Below, piece by piece: positions 17,796 to 27,174 of a DNA stretch of 64,000 nt. The translations under genes and the position numbers were made by a program. Source of the DNA: Amycolatopsis benzoatilytica AK 16/65. Lineage in GTDB: Bacteria; Actinomycetota; Actinomycetes; Mycobacteriales; Pseudonocardiaceae. The notes beneath the pieces were generated by a model, which made no database searches, had not been told where the DNA came from, and worked only from the letters and a program-made list of their open reading frames with translations. The first letter of the stretch is position 1. The number at the start of each line of letters is the position of its first letter. Where the stretch lies: NCBI RefSeq assembly GCF_000383915.1, contig NZ_KB912942.1:6320564-6384563 (forward strand), read 5' to 3'.

Positions 17796-18677
17796 ATGGT
17801 CGGCGTGTCAGATCCTCAGCGTTACGTGCTCACCTTCGGCTGTCCCGACCGCACCGGCATCATCGCCCGGATCTCGGGCTTCCTCGCCGACCACGGCGGC
17901 ATGATCGCCGAGGCCGCCTATCACACCGATCCCGACTCGGGCTGGTTCTTCACCCGCCAGGTCGTGAACGCCGATTCGCTGCCGTTCGACGCCGCCGGGC
18001 TGCGCGAACGCTTCGCCTCGGTCGCCGACGAACTGTCCGCCGAGTCGAGCTGGCAGGTTCTCGACACCGGGGAGCGCCCGCGCGCGGTGGTGCTGGTCTC
18101 GAAGGCCGGACACTGCCTGTACGACCTGCTCGGCCGGGTCGCGTCCGGAGAACTGGACGTCGACATCGCCGCCGTGATCGGCAACCACGATTCGCTCGCG
18201 GACATCACCCGCGCGCACGGGATCCCGTTCCATCACGTGCCGTTCCCGGCCGGCGATCCCGAGGGCAAGGCGGCCGCCTTCGCCGAGGTAGCGAAGCTGG
18301 TCGACGAACACGACCCGAACGCGATCGTGCTGGCGCGCTTCATGCAGGTGCTGCCCGCCGAACTGTGCGCCGCGTGGGCCGGGCGCGCGCTGAACATCCA
18401 CCACAGCTTCCTGCCGTCGTTCATCGGCGCGAAGCCGTATCACCAGGCGCACACCCGCGGCGTCAAGCTGGTCGGCGCGACCTGCCATTACGTGACCGCG
18501 GACCTGGACGCCGGGCCGATCATCGAACAGGACGTGATCCGGGTCGACCACGGCGATTCGGTGGCCGACCTGGTGCGCAAGGGCCGTGACATCGAAAAGG
18601 TCACCCTGGCCCGCGGCCTGCGCTGGCACCTCGAAGGCCGCGTTCTGGTGCACGGCAACAAAACGATGGTGTTCTGA
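17796..18677 (+). CDS. purU: Formyltetrahydrofolate deformylase
   Basis: 293 aa. It hydrolyses 10-formyl-THF to THF and formate, which balances one-carbon pools and feeds PurT-type purine synthesis. An N-terminal ACT domain (about 8-90, LTFGCPDRTGIIARISGFLA) is followed by a formyltransferase domain with ALNIHHSFLPSFIGAKPYHQ and the catalytic Asp in TADLDAGPIIEQD. Asn, His and Asp of the family triad are all visible. ATG 17796 or GTG 17805 could be the start. It overlaps the downstream membrane protein by one base. Confidence 0.95.
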   Translation: MVGVSDPQRYVLTFGCPDRTGIIARISGFLADHGGMIAEAAYHTDPDSGWFFTRQVVNADSLPFDAAGLRERFASVADELSAESSWQVLDTGERPRAVVLVSKAGHCLYDLLGRVASGELDVDIAAVIGNHDSLADITRAHGIPFHHVPFPAGDPEGKAAAFAEVAKLVDEHDPNAIVLARFMQVLPAELCAAWAGRALNIHHSFLPSFIGAKPYHQAHTRGVKLVGATCHYVTADLDAGPIIEQDVIRVDHGDSVADLVRKGRDIEKVTLARGLRWHLEGRVLVHGNKTMVF

Positions 18678-18958
18678 TGACCTGGGACCGGATCAAGTTC
18701 TGGGGAATGCTTGTCGTGTTCGCCGGTTTGCTGGTCCTCAGCATCGTCTCGCTGAACACGTCCGGCGTGACCTGCGGTGGCCAAGACATGCACGCCGGGG
18801 ACACCTGCATTACCAGCGGCACCGTCCGCGGCCAGGACGAGCAGGCGTCGGAGAACGGCGGCCGCGACTGGATCGGCGTCGCTATCGGCGGCGTCGGCGT
18901 GCTCGGCTACGCGGTGTACGGCGCGTTCCAACTGCGCGACCGGCGCAAGAAGGCGTGA
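18677..18958 (+). CDS. Small two-helix membrane protein
   Basis: 93 aa. Helix 1 (about 8-28, MLVVFAGLLVLSIVSLNTSG) and helix 2 (about 65-85, WIGVAIGGVGVLGYAVYGAF) flank a short external loop with two Cys (GVTCGG and GDTCIT), which could form a disulphide. The basic tail is DRRKKA. Its ATG overlaps the purU stop (TGATG), so it is co-translated with purU. No family recognised. Confidence 0.75.
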   Translation: MTWDRIKFWGMLVVFAGLLVLSIVSLNTSGVTCGGQDMHAGDTCITSGTVRGQDEQASENGGRDWIGVAIGGVGVLGYAVYGAFQLRDRRKKA

Positions 18959-18960
18959 GT

Positions 18961-18993
18961 GCCGTGGTTCCGGGTTCGCCCCGGAACCACGGC
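18961..18993. terminator. Bidirectional hairpin terminator
   Basis: A perfect 14-bp stem (GCCGTGGTTCCGGG / CCCGGAACCACGGC) with a 5-nt loop lies between the convergent small membrane protein and alcohol dehydrogenase genes. Confidence 0.85.
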
Positions 18994-19000
18994 TCGTTTC

Positions 19001-20050
19001 TCACGCGCCGATCGTCGAAACGTCGATCACGAACCGGTACCGCACGTCGCTGCCCTCGACCCGCGAGTACGCCTCGTTCACCTGGTCCGCGGTGATCTTC
19101 TCGATCTCCGCGCCGACCCCGTGCTCGGCGCAGAAGTCCAGCATCTCCTGTGTTTCGGCGATCCCGCCGATCATCGAACCCGCCAGCACGCGGTTGCCGC
19201 CGAGCAGGGAGAACACGTTGTACTCCAACGGTTCCCCCGGCGCGCCGACGTTCACCATCGCGCCGCCGACGCGCAGCAGGCTGAGGTAGGCATCGACCGG
19301 AAGCTTCGCCGAGACGGTGTTGAGGATGACGTCGAACCGGCCGGCGAGGGTCTGGAAAGTCGACTCGTCGCTGGTCGCGTAGTAGTCCTTCGCACCGAGA
19401 CGGAGGCCGTCTTCCTGCTTCTTCAAGCTCTGGCTGAGCACCGTGACCTCGGCGCCCATCGCGACCGCCAGCTTCACGGCCATGTGCCCGAGCCCGCCCA
19501 GCCCGACGACGGCGACCTTCTTGCCCGGGCCGGCGCCCCACCGGCGCAGCGGAGAGTAGGTCGTGATGCCCGCGCACAGCAGCGGCGCGGCGATGTCCAG
19601 GTCGATGCCCTCCGGGATGCGGCAGACGAACGCGTCCTTCACGACGATCTGCTGGCTGTAGCCGCCGTAGGTGTTCTCGCCGTCGAACCCGACTCCGTTG
19701 TAGGTCTGCACGTTGCCCTTGACGCAGAACTGCTCGGAGCCCGCCCGGCAGTACTCGCACTCGCCGCAGGAATCGACCATGCAGCCGACCCCGACCCGGT
19801 CTCCGACCTGGTACTTGGTGACCGCCGAGCCGACCGCGGCGACCACGCCGGCGATCTCGTGGCCCGGCACCATCGGGAAGATCGCGGTGCCCCAGTCCTG
19901 GTTTACCTGGTGCAGGTCGCTGTGGCAGATCCCGGCGTATGCGATGTCGATCAGCACGTCGTCCGGCCGCAGGTCACGGCGCTCGATGGTGGTCGGCGCG
20001 AGCGGACCGCCCGGCTGCGCGGCGGCGATGGCGGACGTAGTGGTGGTCAT
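19001..20050 (-). CDS. Zinc-dependent NAD(P) alcohol dehydrogenase (CAD/YahK type)
   Basis: 349 aa, medium-chain dehydrogenase family. Catalytic zinc ligands are in AGICHSDLH and GHEIAG. The structural zinc lobe is [15 protein letters not shown]. The nucleotide-binding motif is [15 protein letters not shown]. The sequence resembles mycobacterial AdhC and E. coli YahK, which reduce aldehydes with NADPH. The ATG at 20050 is chosen because [13 protein letters not shown] precedes the first beta strand; longer readings overlap the divergent regulator. It is probably controlled by the TetR protein encoded opposite, through the palindrome at 20076-20099. Confidence 0.93.
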   Translation of the reverse strand: MTTTTSAIAAAQPGGPLAPTTIERRDLRPDDVLIDIAYAGICHSDLHQVNQDWGTAIFPMVPGHEIAGVVAAVGSAVTKYQVGDRVGVGCMVDSCGECEYCRAGSEQFCVKGNVQTYNGVGFDGENTYGGYSQQIVVKDAFVCRIPEGIDLDIAAPLLCAGITTYSPLRRWGAGPGKKVAVVGLGGLGHMAVKLAVAMGAEVTVLSQSLKKQEDGLRLGAKDYYATSDESTFQTLAGRFDVILNTVSAKLPVDAYLSLLRVGGAMVNVGAPGEPLEYNVFSLLGGNRVLAGSMIGGIAETQEMLDFCAEHGVGAEIEKITADQVNEAYSRVEGSDVRYRFVIDVSTIGA

Positions 20051-20075
20051 GAATGCCCTCCTGGCACCTCGGAAC

Positions 20076-20099
20076 CGATGTAAGAACCCTCTTACATCG
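20076..20099. promoter_or_regulatory. TetR operator palindrome
   Basis: CGATGTAAGA-ACCC-TCTTACATCG is a perfect 10-bp-arm palindrome in the divergent promoter between the alcohol dehydrogenase and TetR genes. It is the likely binding site of that TetR protein. Confidence 0.8.
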
Positions 20100-20157
20100 A
20101 CTAGCGTGGGCCCTGACTTATTCCACCGGGAGACCACGATCGGATGTGACGCGAGCC

Positions 20158-20775
20158 ATGCCGGGCCAGTACCACCACCGCAACCTGCGCGCGGAACTCG
20201 TGCGGGTGTCCCTCGAGCTGATCGCGGCGAACGGAGTAGCCGGCTTCTCGGTCGCGGAAGCCGCACGGCGGGCGAAAGTCTCCGCGGCCGCTCCGTACCG
20301 GCATTTCCCGGACCGCTCGGCGCTGCTCGCCGCGGTCGCCGCCACCGCCGCGATCCGGCTGCGCGAACTCATCGAGGATGCGGTCACCGGCGAAACCGAC
20401 GACGGGGCCGCGCTCGCGGTCGTGGCCGCCCTGCACACCCGGTTCCTCATCGACACCCGGATCGGCTTGGACGTCTTCTTCGCCGCCGAACTGGCGGACG
20501 CGAAATACGCCGAGCTGCACGACGCCCGGCGCGCGCTGACCGACGTGTCTTTGGTCCGCTGCCTCACCATCGCGCCAGACCCGCTACTGGCGCTGGAGTT
20601 GATGGAACAGCTCAACACCCAGGCGCATGGCTACGGCGAATTCTTTCTCAACGGCGTCTACCAGCGGCTCGGCTACCCGGCCGAGCAGGTCGTCGCGAAG
20701 TCGCGGCGAGCGGCGCGGATCGTGATCGAGGCATACCGCGCGGGCAGCCCGGCGATCAGCCCGGTGCAGTGGTGA
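20158..20775 (+). CDS. TetR-family transcriptional regulator
   Basis: 205 aa. The N-terminal HTH (about 10-55) reads [20 protein letters not shown] then [20 protein letters not shown], typical TetR. A C-terminal ligand domain of the TetR_C_33 type (WHG-like) follows. The ATG at 20158 is preferred over upstream in-frame ATGs, which would run through the operator. It is divergent from the alcohol dehydrogenase and probably represses both genes until an aldehyde-type inducer binds. Confidence 0.9.
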   Translation: MPGQYHHRNLRAELVRVSLELIAANGVAGFSVAEAARRAKVSAAAPYRHFPDRSALLAAVAATAAIRLRELIEDAVTGETDDGAALAVVAALHTRFLIDTRIGLDVFFAAELADAKYAELHDARRALTDVSLVRCLTIAPDPLLALELMEQLNTQAHGYGEFFLNGVYQRLGYPAEQVVAKSRRAARIVIEAYRAGSPAISPVQW

Positions 20776-20796
20776 CCGCCGAAACCGACGCATGGA

Positions 20797-20929
20797 GTCC
20801 GCGGGCCTCTTGCGGTACTTAGATGCCCTTGCCCCAATGCCACATTGGGTGCATCTGACGCACCCAATGTGGCATTCGGTGCATCTGACGCACCCAATGT
20901 GGCATTGGGGGGCGGGGGCCGTTCAGGGA
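20797..20929. repeat. Composite repeat: family-1 module inside a family-2 element
   Basis: The 79-bp family-1 module (20832-20910) has CCAATG..CATTGGG units and GCATCTGACGCA spacers. It is flanked on the left by a degenerate family-2 half (GTCCGCGGGCCTC..TACTTAGATGCCC, 20797-20829) and on the right by GGGGGCCGTTCAGGGA. The remaining bases of the 20776-21039 gap show no gene. Confidence 0.75.
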
Positions 20930-21039
20930 ATCGATAGGAGTGGCGCGCGCTTCACCGACGCGGCAGAACTGATCACCGGGCTTGCCTAGCCCGCGGGAAG
21001 CGCGCGACGCTGGACCGCGAACCCCCAGCGGGAGGCGTG

Positions 21040-21685
21040 ATGCTCTGCGTGTTCGACGTCAACGAGACCCTGCTCGACCTGTCCGCGCTGGACCGGCTGT
21101 TCACCCAGCTCACCGGCACCCCGACGGCCCGGCGAGAGTGGTTCTCGCTGGCGATCCACACCGCGCTCACGGTGACCGCGACCGGCGGCTACCGCGATTT
21201 CGCGCAGATCGCCGGTCAAGCCGCGGCTGCAGTCTGCGCGCGGCACGGCCACGAACTCACCGACGCCGAACTGGCGAAGGTCGGCGACGGCCTGCGTTCA
21301 CTGCCTGCGCACGCGGACGTGGTACCCGGGCTGGACCGGCTGCGCCAGGCCGGGCAGCGGGTCGTCGCGCTCACCAATTCGCCGCTCGCCACCGCCGAGG
21401 CGCAGCTGCAGAACGCCGGTCTGGCAACGAAATTCGACCGGATCTTCTCCGCGCAGCAAGTCAGCCGGCTCAAGCCGGCACCGGAGCCGTACCGGCAAGT
21501 GCTGCACGCGTACGGAAATCCGGACGCCGCGGTGATGATCGCCGCGCATGATTGGGACATCGCTGGGGCACACGCGGCAGGACTCCGGACCGCGCTGCTC
21601 GCGCGTCCCGGAGTCCATCCGCTGCCGGGCGCTCCCGCCGCGACCTACACCGCCGCGACGCTGCCCGAATTGGCCGAGAAAATCG

Positions 21686-21696
<11 letters not shown>
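21040..21696 (+). CDS. HAD-type haloacid dehalogenase-like hydrolase
   Basis: 218 aa, type II haloacid dehalogenase layout. Motif I VFDVNETLLDL has the nucleophile Asp. Motif II is VVALTNSPLAT, motif III Lys is in SRLKPAPEPY, and motif IV AAHDWDIAGAHAAGL has the acidic cluster. Family members hydrolyse 2-haloalkanoic acids or small phosphates. The start is ATG 21040 with GGAGG seven bases upstream; the GTG just before it is too close to that site. The 3' end overlaps the convergent oxidoreductase gene by 11 bp. Confidence 0.9.
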
Positions 21697-22702
<1,006 letters not shown>

Positions 22703-22830
22703 CGTCGAACTCCGTTCGTTCTGAGCTGGATACAACCGGGGCGCACGCCCCGATATCCCGGCCAACGGAGAAACCGGGGCGATGATTCCGATTGTGCCCG
22801 GCGGTGTGGCAAGCGCTACAGCGAGATCCC

Positions 22831-23265
22831 TCAGACGATATCGGCGAGCTTGCCGAGCACCCCGTCGTAGATCTTCTTCAAGCCGCCCGGGGCGAAGGTC
22901 TTCTCGAAGAAACCGCCGATGCCGCCCGCGCCGTCCCAGCTGGTCTCGATGCGCACCACGGAACGCTCGCCTGCCGCGACGACCGACCAGGTGGTGACCA
23001 TGCTGGAGTTCGCGTCGGTCTCGACCAGAGTGCCCGGCGACGGCTCGGTGACCGTGGCCGCGACATCGCGCACCCGCTTGGACGTGGCCTGCAGCTTCCA
23101 GCTGGCCTTCGTCCCGGCACCTACGCCGCCTTCGCTGACCTGGTAGTCGCGGTAGTGCTCGGTGAGCAGTTTCGGCCGGGTCTCGGCGTAGTCCGCGACC
23201 AGCTCACGCACGCGTTCCACCGGCGCGTCGATCGTGCGCTCCGCGGTGGCCGTGACCTTTCCCAT
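22831..23265 (-). CDS. SRPBCC (START-like) family protein
   Basis: 144 aa. It begins MGKVTATAERTIDAPVERVR, the usual first strand and helix of polyketide-cyclase-like SRPBCC proteins, and has WSVVAAGERSVVRIETSWDG and a long C-terminal helix (GGLKKIYDGVLGKLADIV). The fold binds a hydrophobic ligand; ligand and role are unknown. Conserved catalytic residues are not obvious. Confidence 0.85.
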   Translation of the reverse strand: MGKVTATAERTIDAPVERVRELVADYAETRPKLLTEHYRDYQVSEGGVGAGTKASWKLQATSKRVRDVAATVTEPSPGTLVETDANSSMVTTWSVVAAGERSVVRIETSWDGAGGIGGFFEKTFAPGGLKKIYDGVLGKLADIV

Positions 23266-23326
23266 GTCCGTTTCCTCTGCTCTCCTCGGGTTCCGCCGAA
23301 GTCACCTTCGCACACCCGGGAGGCGT

Positions 23327-23358
23327 CCGTGAGTGGCGGTGTGCACCGCCACTCACGG
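23327..23358. terminator. Hairpin terminator after the betaine-binding protein gene
   Basis: A perfect 14-bp stem (CCGTGAGTGGCGGT / ACCGCCACTCACGG) with a GTGC loop lies 5 bp downstream of the minus-strand substrate-binding protein gene. Confidence 0.8.
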
Positions 23359-23363
23359 CGGCC

Positions 23364-24293
23364 TCAGGCGAGGCCCTGCTGCTTCAGCCAGTCCTTCGCG
23401 ACATCCGCCGCCGGATCGCCGTCCGCGTCCACCCGCTTGTTCAGCTCGCGCATCCCCTCCGTGGTGAGCTTCGCGCTGACCGCGTTGACCACCGCCGCGA
23501 AGTCCGCGCCGCGTTCGTCGAGCACCTTCTTGTTCACCGCGGGCACCACGTTCTCGGTGGGCACGATGGTCAGGTCGTCCTTGAGCGCCACGTACTGCGG
23601 GTCCCCGACCAGCGGGCTGACCGAGTCGACCGGGATCACCGTGACCGCTCCGGAGTTGAGCTGCTGCACCCGCGGCCCAGCCTCCTGCACGGTCTGGAAG
23701 GTGGCGTTCGTCAGCTTGTAGACATCCTTGAAGCCCTGGAAGCACGGCAGCCGCTTCTCGCACTCCGGCGGGCCGGCCATGACGACCTTGTCGAGCTTCT
23801 TCAGGTCGCTGATCGACGCGAGGCCCTTCGACTTCGCGAGGTCGGCCTTCACCAGGTAGGTGTTCTTGTCCTCGGCCGCCGCGTAGTTCAGCAGCCCGAC
23901 GCCCTCGGGCGCGAACAGCTTCGCCAGCTGGTCGTGCTCGCCCTTGGCGTCCTTGACGGCTTCCTTGCCGAAGCCGGTGGTGATCGCCGCGCCCTGGTAC
24001 TCCGGCAGGAACTGCAGCTCGCCGGACTTGAGCGACGGGTATACCAGCTCCCGCGAGCCGAGGTTCAGCTTGCGGGTGACCGGATAGCCCTTGGCCTCCA
24101 GAGCGCCCGCGTAGATTTCGGCCAGGATCTGGCTGTCGGTGAAGTTGAACGACGCGACGACGATCGGCGCGCCGCCTTTGCTCGAAGCGGCTGCCTGGCC
24201 GCTTCCCCCACCGCACGCGGTCAGGCCGAGCGCGGCCGTCGCCACCAGCGCGGCCACTCGGATGTTCCGGGTCCAGCGCACGAGTCCCCACAC
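23364..24293 (-). CDS. Glycine-betaine/choline-type ABC transporter substrate-binding lipoprotein
   Basis: 309 aa. The signal MWGLVRWTRNIRVAALVATA ends in lipobox LTAC. OpuAC-type binding domain: IVVASFNFTDSQILAEIYAG, YQGAAITTGFGKEAV, and a two-Cys segment (GPPECEKRLPCFQG). It delivers a quaternary amine (betaine, choline or carnitine) to membrane permeases. It is divergent from two permease genes 129 bp away, which are its obvious partners. No ATPase gene accompanies them. Confidence 0.9.
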   Translation of the reverse strand: MWGLVRWTRNIRVAALVATAALGLTACGGGSGQAAASSKGGAPIVVASFNFTDSQILAEIYAGALEAKGYPVTRKLNLGSRELVYPSLKSGELQFLPEYQGAAITTGFGKEAVKDAKGEHDQLAKLFAPEGVGLLNYAAAEDKNTYLVKADLAKSKGLASISDLKKLDKVVMAGPPECEKRLPCFQGFKDVYKLTNATFQTVQEAGPRVQQLNSGAVTVIPVDSVSPLVGDPQYVALKDDLTIVPTENVVPAVNKKVLDERGADFAAVVNAVSAKLTTEGMRELNKRVDADGDPAADVAKDWLKQQGLA

Positions 24294-24422
24294 TCCTCAG
24301 TTCACTCGATCAGAGGTGTTGGACCCTAACCGCGACCCCCGACAGAAACCACTCGTGAGCAATCCTCGCCACGGAATCCCGAGCACCGGAATAATGCCGC
24401 TCGATCGGGGTAGCCTCGTGCG

Positions 24423-25115
24423 GTGCACGCGTCCGGAGCGACCCCGCTGCTAGCTGACAGCAGCCGTCCCCTTTTCGAATGGCGCTGGGTCGAACGCAAC
24501 GCGGACGCGATCGTGCAGCGACTGGGCGAGCACATCGCGCTCACCGCCACCGCGCTCGGCATCGGCCTGGTGTTGTCGCTGGTACTGGCCACCCTGTGCC
24601 TGCGCTATAGCTGGTTCTATCCGTTCGTCGTGGGCACCGCCGGCGCGCTGTATGTGATCCCGAGCCTCGGCGCGTTCGCGTTGCTGGTCCCGCTGCTCGG
24701 CTTCTCCTTCGCCACGGCGGTGATCCCGCTGGCGACGTACACGCTGCTGATCCTGATCCGCAACATCGTGACCGGCGTGCAGCAAGTGCCCGCCGAAGTG
24801 CGCGAAGCCGCGATCGGCATGGGCTTCACGCCGCGACGGCTGTTGTGGCAGGTGGAACTGCCGCTCGCGCTGCCGGTGGTGATCGCCGGCCTGCGAGTGG
24901 CCGCGGTGACGACGATCGGCCTGGTCACCGTCACCTCGCTGCTCGGCATGGGCGGGCTCGGCTACTTCATCCGCGCCGGGATCCAGACGACGATCCCGAA
25001 CCCGAGCCCGATCATCGTCGGCGTGGTGCTGTCGATCGCGCTGGCCGTGCTGGTCGATTTGCTGCTGTGGCTGGGCGAACGCGCGCTGGCCCCATGGGCG
25101 CGGAGGGTCCGATGA
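24423..25115 (+). CDS. ABC transporter permease (OpuCB/ProW type), first subunit
   Basis: 230 aa from a GTG. Five to six hydrophobic helices (the first about 38-60, GEHIALTATALGIGLVLSLV) belong to the MetI-like permease domain. The EAA loop that docks the ATPase is visible: EVREAAIGMGFTPRRLLWQV. Part of a betaine-type importer with the divergent binding protein. It overlaps the next permease by 4 bp (ATGA). Confidence 0.9.
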   Translation: MHASGATPLLADSSRPLFEWRWVERNADAIVQRLGEHIALTATALGIGLVLSLVLATLCLRYSWFYPFVVGTAGALYVIPSLGAFALLVPLLGFSFATAVIPLATYTLLILIRNIVTGVQQVPAEVREAAIGMGFTPRRLLWQVELPLALPVVIAGLRVAAVTTIGLVTVTSLLGMGGLGYFIRAGIQTTIPNPSPIIVGVVLSIALAVLVDLLLWLGERALAPWARRVR

Positions 25116-25825
25116 GCTTTTTCGCGCAGCTGAGCCAATGGCTGGCCGACCCGAACCGATGGAGCTGGACAGATCCGGCCGGGATCCCCTTCCGGACCGT
25201 CCAGCACCTGTGGTTTTCCGCACTGTCGCTGGTGATCGCGATGGCACTGACGGTGCCGCTGGCGCTCTGGCTCGCGCACTACCGGCGCGGCCAGTTCCTG
25301 GCCAGCAGCGCGGTGAACATCGGCCGCGCGATCCCGAGCTTCGGGCTGATCATCCTGTTCTGGTTCCTGGCCAGCCGCTGGGGCGCGAACACGGACTTCT
25401 GGCCGCTGCTGCTCGCCCTCGTCGCGCTGGCGCTGCCGCCGCTGTTCACCAACACCTATGCCGGCGTGGTGCAGCTGGAGCAGGAAGTGGTCGACGCGGC
25501 GCGCGGCACCGGGTACCGCGAATGGCAGATCATGCTGCGTGTGGAGCTGCCGCTGGCGTCGCCGGTGATCGTGGCCGCCGCGCGCGTCGCTTTCCTGCAA
25601 CTGGTGGCGACCGTCGCGATCGGCGCGATCGTGAATGACGGCGGCGGTCTGGGCCGCTACATCGTGGACGGTTTCGCCCTCGGCGAGCAGGGCCACGGCG
25701 AGATTTTCGGCGGCGGGCTGGCGGTGGTGATCCTGGCACTGGTCTGCGAAGGGGTGTTCGCCCTGTTGACCAAGCTGGCTACGCCTCGTGGCCTGGCGTT
25801 GCAGCAGGCCCGCCGGAGCTCGTGA
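25112..25825 (+). CDS. ABC transporter permease (OpuCB/ProW type), second subunit
   Basis: 237 aa. MetI-like permease with helices about 30-55, 65-90, 95-115 and 195-220, and the EAA loop EVVDAARGTGYREWQIMLRV. Together with the preceding gene it forms a heterodimeric channel. The 3' end overlaps the convergent aromatic-lyase-like gene by 47 bp. An ATP-binding subunit would be expected next in an opu operon and is absent. Confidence 0.9.
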   Translation: MSFFAQLSQWLADPNRWSWTDPAGIPFRTVQHLWFSALSLVIAMALTVPLALWLAHYRRGQFLASSAVNIGRAIPSFGLIILFWFLASRWGANTDFWPLLLALVALALPPLFTNTYAGVVQLEQEVVDAARGTGYREWQIMLRVELPLASPVIVAAARVAFLQLVATVAIGAIVNDGGGLGRYIVDGFALGEQGHGEIFGGGLAVVILALVCEGVFALLTKLATPRGLALQQARRSS

Positions 25826-27164
25826 CTCGCGAGGCTGACGAGAACCGGCCTGGCCAGTCACGACATGCCGCGGCCAGCCTCTCGATTTCCGGCCCCAGCG
25901 ACCGGTCGACCACCGCTGGTTCGATCCGGTCGGCGAGCCAGCCGTAGACGTCGGCGAGCCTCGGCGCGCCTGTGCCTTTGAGGTAGCGCGCCTGCCGCGC
26001 CGCGATCAACTCGCTCGCCGTGATCGCGAAGAACCGGTCGATCGTCTCCTCCAGCTCAACGCCGGCTCGGCTGGCAAACGCTTGCACGTCCTCCTGACCA
26101 GCCGAAGTGTCCAGCGAGCCGAGCGTCGCGGGCGCGGCCAGCCGACGCATCGCGTGCAACTCGCCCGCCGCTCGTTTGTGCAGGGGGGTCAGCCCGGCCT
26201 GCGGGCCCGGATCCACCGCGAGCTGCGCGGGCAGCCCGCTGAATTGCGGGTCGAGCAGCCGGTGCAGCCGCTGTACGGAGACCTCCGCCGCGTGGATGAG
26301 CGCGGCCTTGGCCGCGTCCATCCGCAGCCCGAGTTCGACCGCGTGATAGCCGGTAGTCGGGACGAAGCGCCCGTCGAGGAAGGCGGGAGAGTCCGACGGC
26401 GTCGCTTCGGACTCCCGCAACGTTTCTTCCAGCTCGCCGGCGGTCTTGGCCAGGTAATCGAGCACCCTCGGCCCCACCCGCAGCGAAATCGGCGCCTGGG
26501 TGATTCCGGGTCGTTCGGCGGCCCCCTGGACGAGCTCCCCGATCCGGGTCGATGCGTAAATTGCTTGCGGCGCACCGAAAACGTCCACGCTGACGGCCGC
26601 GCACACGGTCTGCCACTCCACCAGCCGACCCAGCCGCTCACCGCAGACCGAGGCGTACGCCTCGGCCAACGGCGAACCTTGGATCAGGCTCGCGCCTTCC
26701 TTGGGTCCCAGTACGAACGGCACCACGCCGCGGCTCGCCAACGCCTCCGCCGCCGGGATTTCGACGCCGTCCTCCAGAACAGTGCCAATCCCGAGAAAGG
26801 TCTGAAATGCGTGCGCCAGCGGGATAATTTCGCCCGCACTGCCGAGGCTGTCGCGCGGAACCGCCGGAAGGAACCCGTCGTCGAGCCGGTCCTGGAGAAA
26901 TTCGATCAGTTCCGGGCTGACCGCCGCGTCACCCCGGCGAAACCCACGCACCCGCGCCCGGAGCAACGCACGGGTCAGCTCCGCCGACAACCACGGCGGC
27001 CCGCCGACGGCCCGCCCGATCAGCAGATTGCGCTGGTGGCTGGCCTGCTGTTCCGGGGTGAGGACGGTCTGCGCGAGCCGCCCCATCCCGGTGTTGACGC
27101 CATACACCGGCCCGCCCGTCCCGAGCGCGGCCAGCATCTCCTCCCGCCGCCGCCTCAAGTCCAC
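25779..27164 (-). CDS. Aromatic amino acid lyase (HAL/PAL) homologue with altered active site
   Basis: 461 aa, about 50 shorter than histidine ammonia-lyase and starting from GTG 27164, 10 bp after the YbaK stop. Family features: VYGVNTGMG (Y21), HQRNLLIGRAVG, PLAHAFQ, KEGASLI and SAGQED (357-359). The Ala-Ser-Gly triad that cyclises to the MIO cofactor is replaced by Ser-Ala-Gly (109-111). The usual Asn in LING is Q162, and the usual Tyr in DPYSLR is I226 (R229 is kept). The normal MIO chemistry is therefore doubtful. It may be a pseudoenzyme or have another reaction. It is in an operon with ybaK. Confidence 0.85.
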   Translation of the reverse strand: MDLRRRREEMLAALGTGGPVYGVNTGMGRLAQTVLTPEQQASHQRNLLIGRAVGGPPWLSAELTRALLRARVRGFRRGDAAVSPELIEFLQDRLDDGFLPAVPRDSLGSAGEIIPLAHAFQTFLGIGTVLEDGVEIPAAEALASRGVVPFVLGPKEGASLIQGSPLAEAYASVCGERLGRLVEWQTVCAAVSVDVFGAPQAIYASTRIGELVQGAAERPGITQAPISLRVGPRVLDYLAKTAGELEETLRESEATPSDSPAFLDGRFVPTTGYHAVELGLRMDAAKAALIHAAEVSVQRLHRLLDPQFSGLPAQLAVDPGPQAGLTPLHKRAAGELHAMRRLAAPATLGSLDTSAGQEDVQAFASRAGVELEETIDRFFAITASELIAARQARYLKGTGAPRLADVYGWLADRIEPAVVDRSLGPEIERLAAACRDWPGRFSSASRVTSSGGPAATPGHEA

Positions 27165-27174
27165 TTTGGACGCC

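Noticed and set aside
26800..26900. Read error as cause of the Ser-Ala-Gly triad in the lyase homologue
   Set aside because: Codons AGT GCG GGC need several changes to give Ala-Ser-Gly, and other active-site residues differ as well.
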